Under the pieces are notes generated by a model. The model saw only the letters and a program-made list of their open reading frames with translations, had not been told where the DNA came from and made no database searches. This document shows positions 33,520-33,624 of a DNA stretch of 33,624 bases, one piece after another. Source of the DNA: Eubacteriaceae bacterium (GTDB taxonomy: Bacteria; Bacillota; Clostridia; Lachnospirales; Lachnospiraceae); assembly GCA_910575665.1 (NCBI GenBank), contig CAJTFB010000040.1, positions 1-33,624 of the forward strand, given 5' to 3'. The position numbers and the translations under genes were made by a program. Position 1 is the stretch's first letter. Each line of letters starts with the position of its first letter.

Positions 33520-33624
33520 TGTCAAGATTAGTTGACACATTTTCTTCAAGGATTTTGTATCCTATGCTGCTTCTTTCAGGGAATCATAGTATTGCTGTCG
33601 TTTAACCATAGGAGGAAGCCCTCC
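33520..33624 (-). mobile_element. 3' end of an insertion sequence inserted in the recombinase gene
   Basis: The minus strand encodes a transposase tail (33562-33624) reading G-G-L-P-P-M-V-K-R-Q-Q-Y-Y-D-S-L-K-E-A-A-stop, which resembles the end of an IS3-family OrfB. After 35 bases the element ends in TGTCAAC-TAATC-TTGACA, whose outer border TGTCAAG (33520-33526, plus strand) abuts the recombinase frame. The last five residues and the TGTCAAG border match the element at the left edge of the window, in the opposite orientation. The body of the element lies outside. Confidence 0.65.

Overview
The window looks like chromosomal DNA of an anaerobic Firmicute of class Clostridia, most likely family Lachnospiraceae. 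This rests on gene order and protein style: a UDPGP-rho-rpmE-DUF1385-prmC-prfA cluster, a DUF4364 protein, a lysine-rich secreted BspA-like protein and GHKL/LytTR two-component genes. I cannot fix the genus from sequence alone.

Layout. 1-1270: the 3' end of an insertion sequence (transposase tail on +) has cut off the end of an AgrC-like sensor gene that lies behind an XRE-type regulator gene. 1458-7917: a minus-strand housekeeping block (UDP-sugar pyrophosphorylase, Rho, ribosomal protein L31, DUF1385 membrane protein, PrmC and its substrate release factor 1). 8090-11225: plus-strand malic enzyme, TIGR01212-type radical SAM protein, DUF4364 protein, then a zinc-ribbon/HTH protein of YvyF type. 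11238-14326: a large secreted protein with about ten 23-residue BspA-like repeats, behind a long, strongly structured 5' leader. 14687-19767: a LytTR response regulator and GHKL kinase, followed by an operon of a previously unlisted 26-residue membrane peptide, a BcrA-type ABC transporter and a VanY-like D,D-carboxypeptidase. LytTR-type repeats (ACAGTT) lie in front of that operon, so the kinase/regulator pair probably switches it on; the likely job is response to, or immunity against, a cell-wall-active peptide.

20053-26802: sulfur and metal genes on the minus strand: O-acetylhomoserine sulfhydrylase with a hairpin-rich leader, a Zn/Cd-type P-type ATPase with a free-standing HMA metallochaperone and an ArsR-type sensor with a visible operator, an unrecognised nuclease-like protein, L-ribulose-5-phosphate 4-epimerase (araD) and cysteine synthase (cysK). 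26845-30311: a heterodimeric ABC exporter pair. 30488-33624: decayed mobile DNA: two broken large serine recombinase genes, one lacking its catalytic domain and fused at its C-terminus to a secreted-type beta-rich domain, the other interrupted by an insertion-sequence end.

Both window edges carry a transposase tail ending in LKEAA plus a terminus starting TGTCAAG, in opposite orientations. The segment is therefore flanked by related insertion sequences, or is a contig broken at repeated ones.

The most interesting items for follow-up are the peptide/ABC/VanY operon with its overlapping operator and terminator, the structured leader of the surface protein, the metY leader, and the recombinase fusion. 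No CRISPR array, rRNA or convincing tRNA gene was seen.
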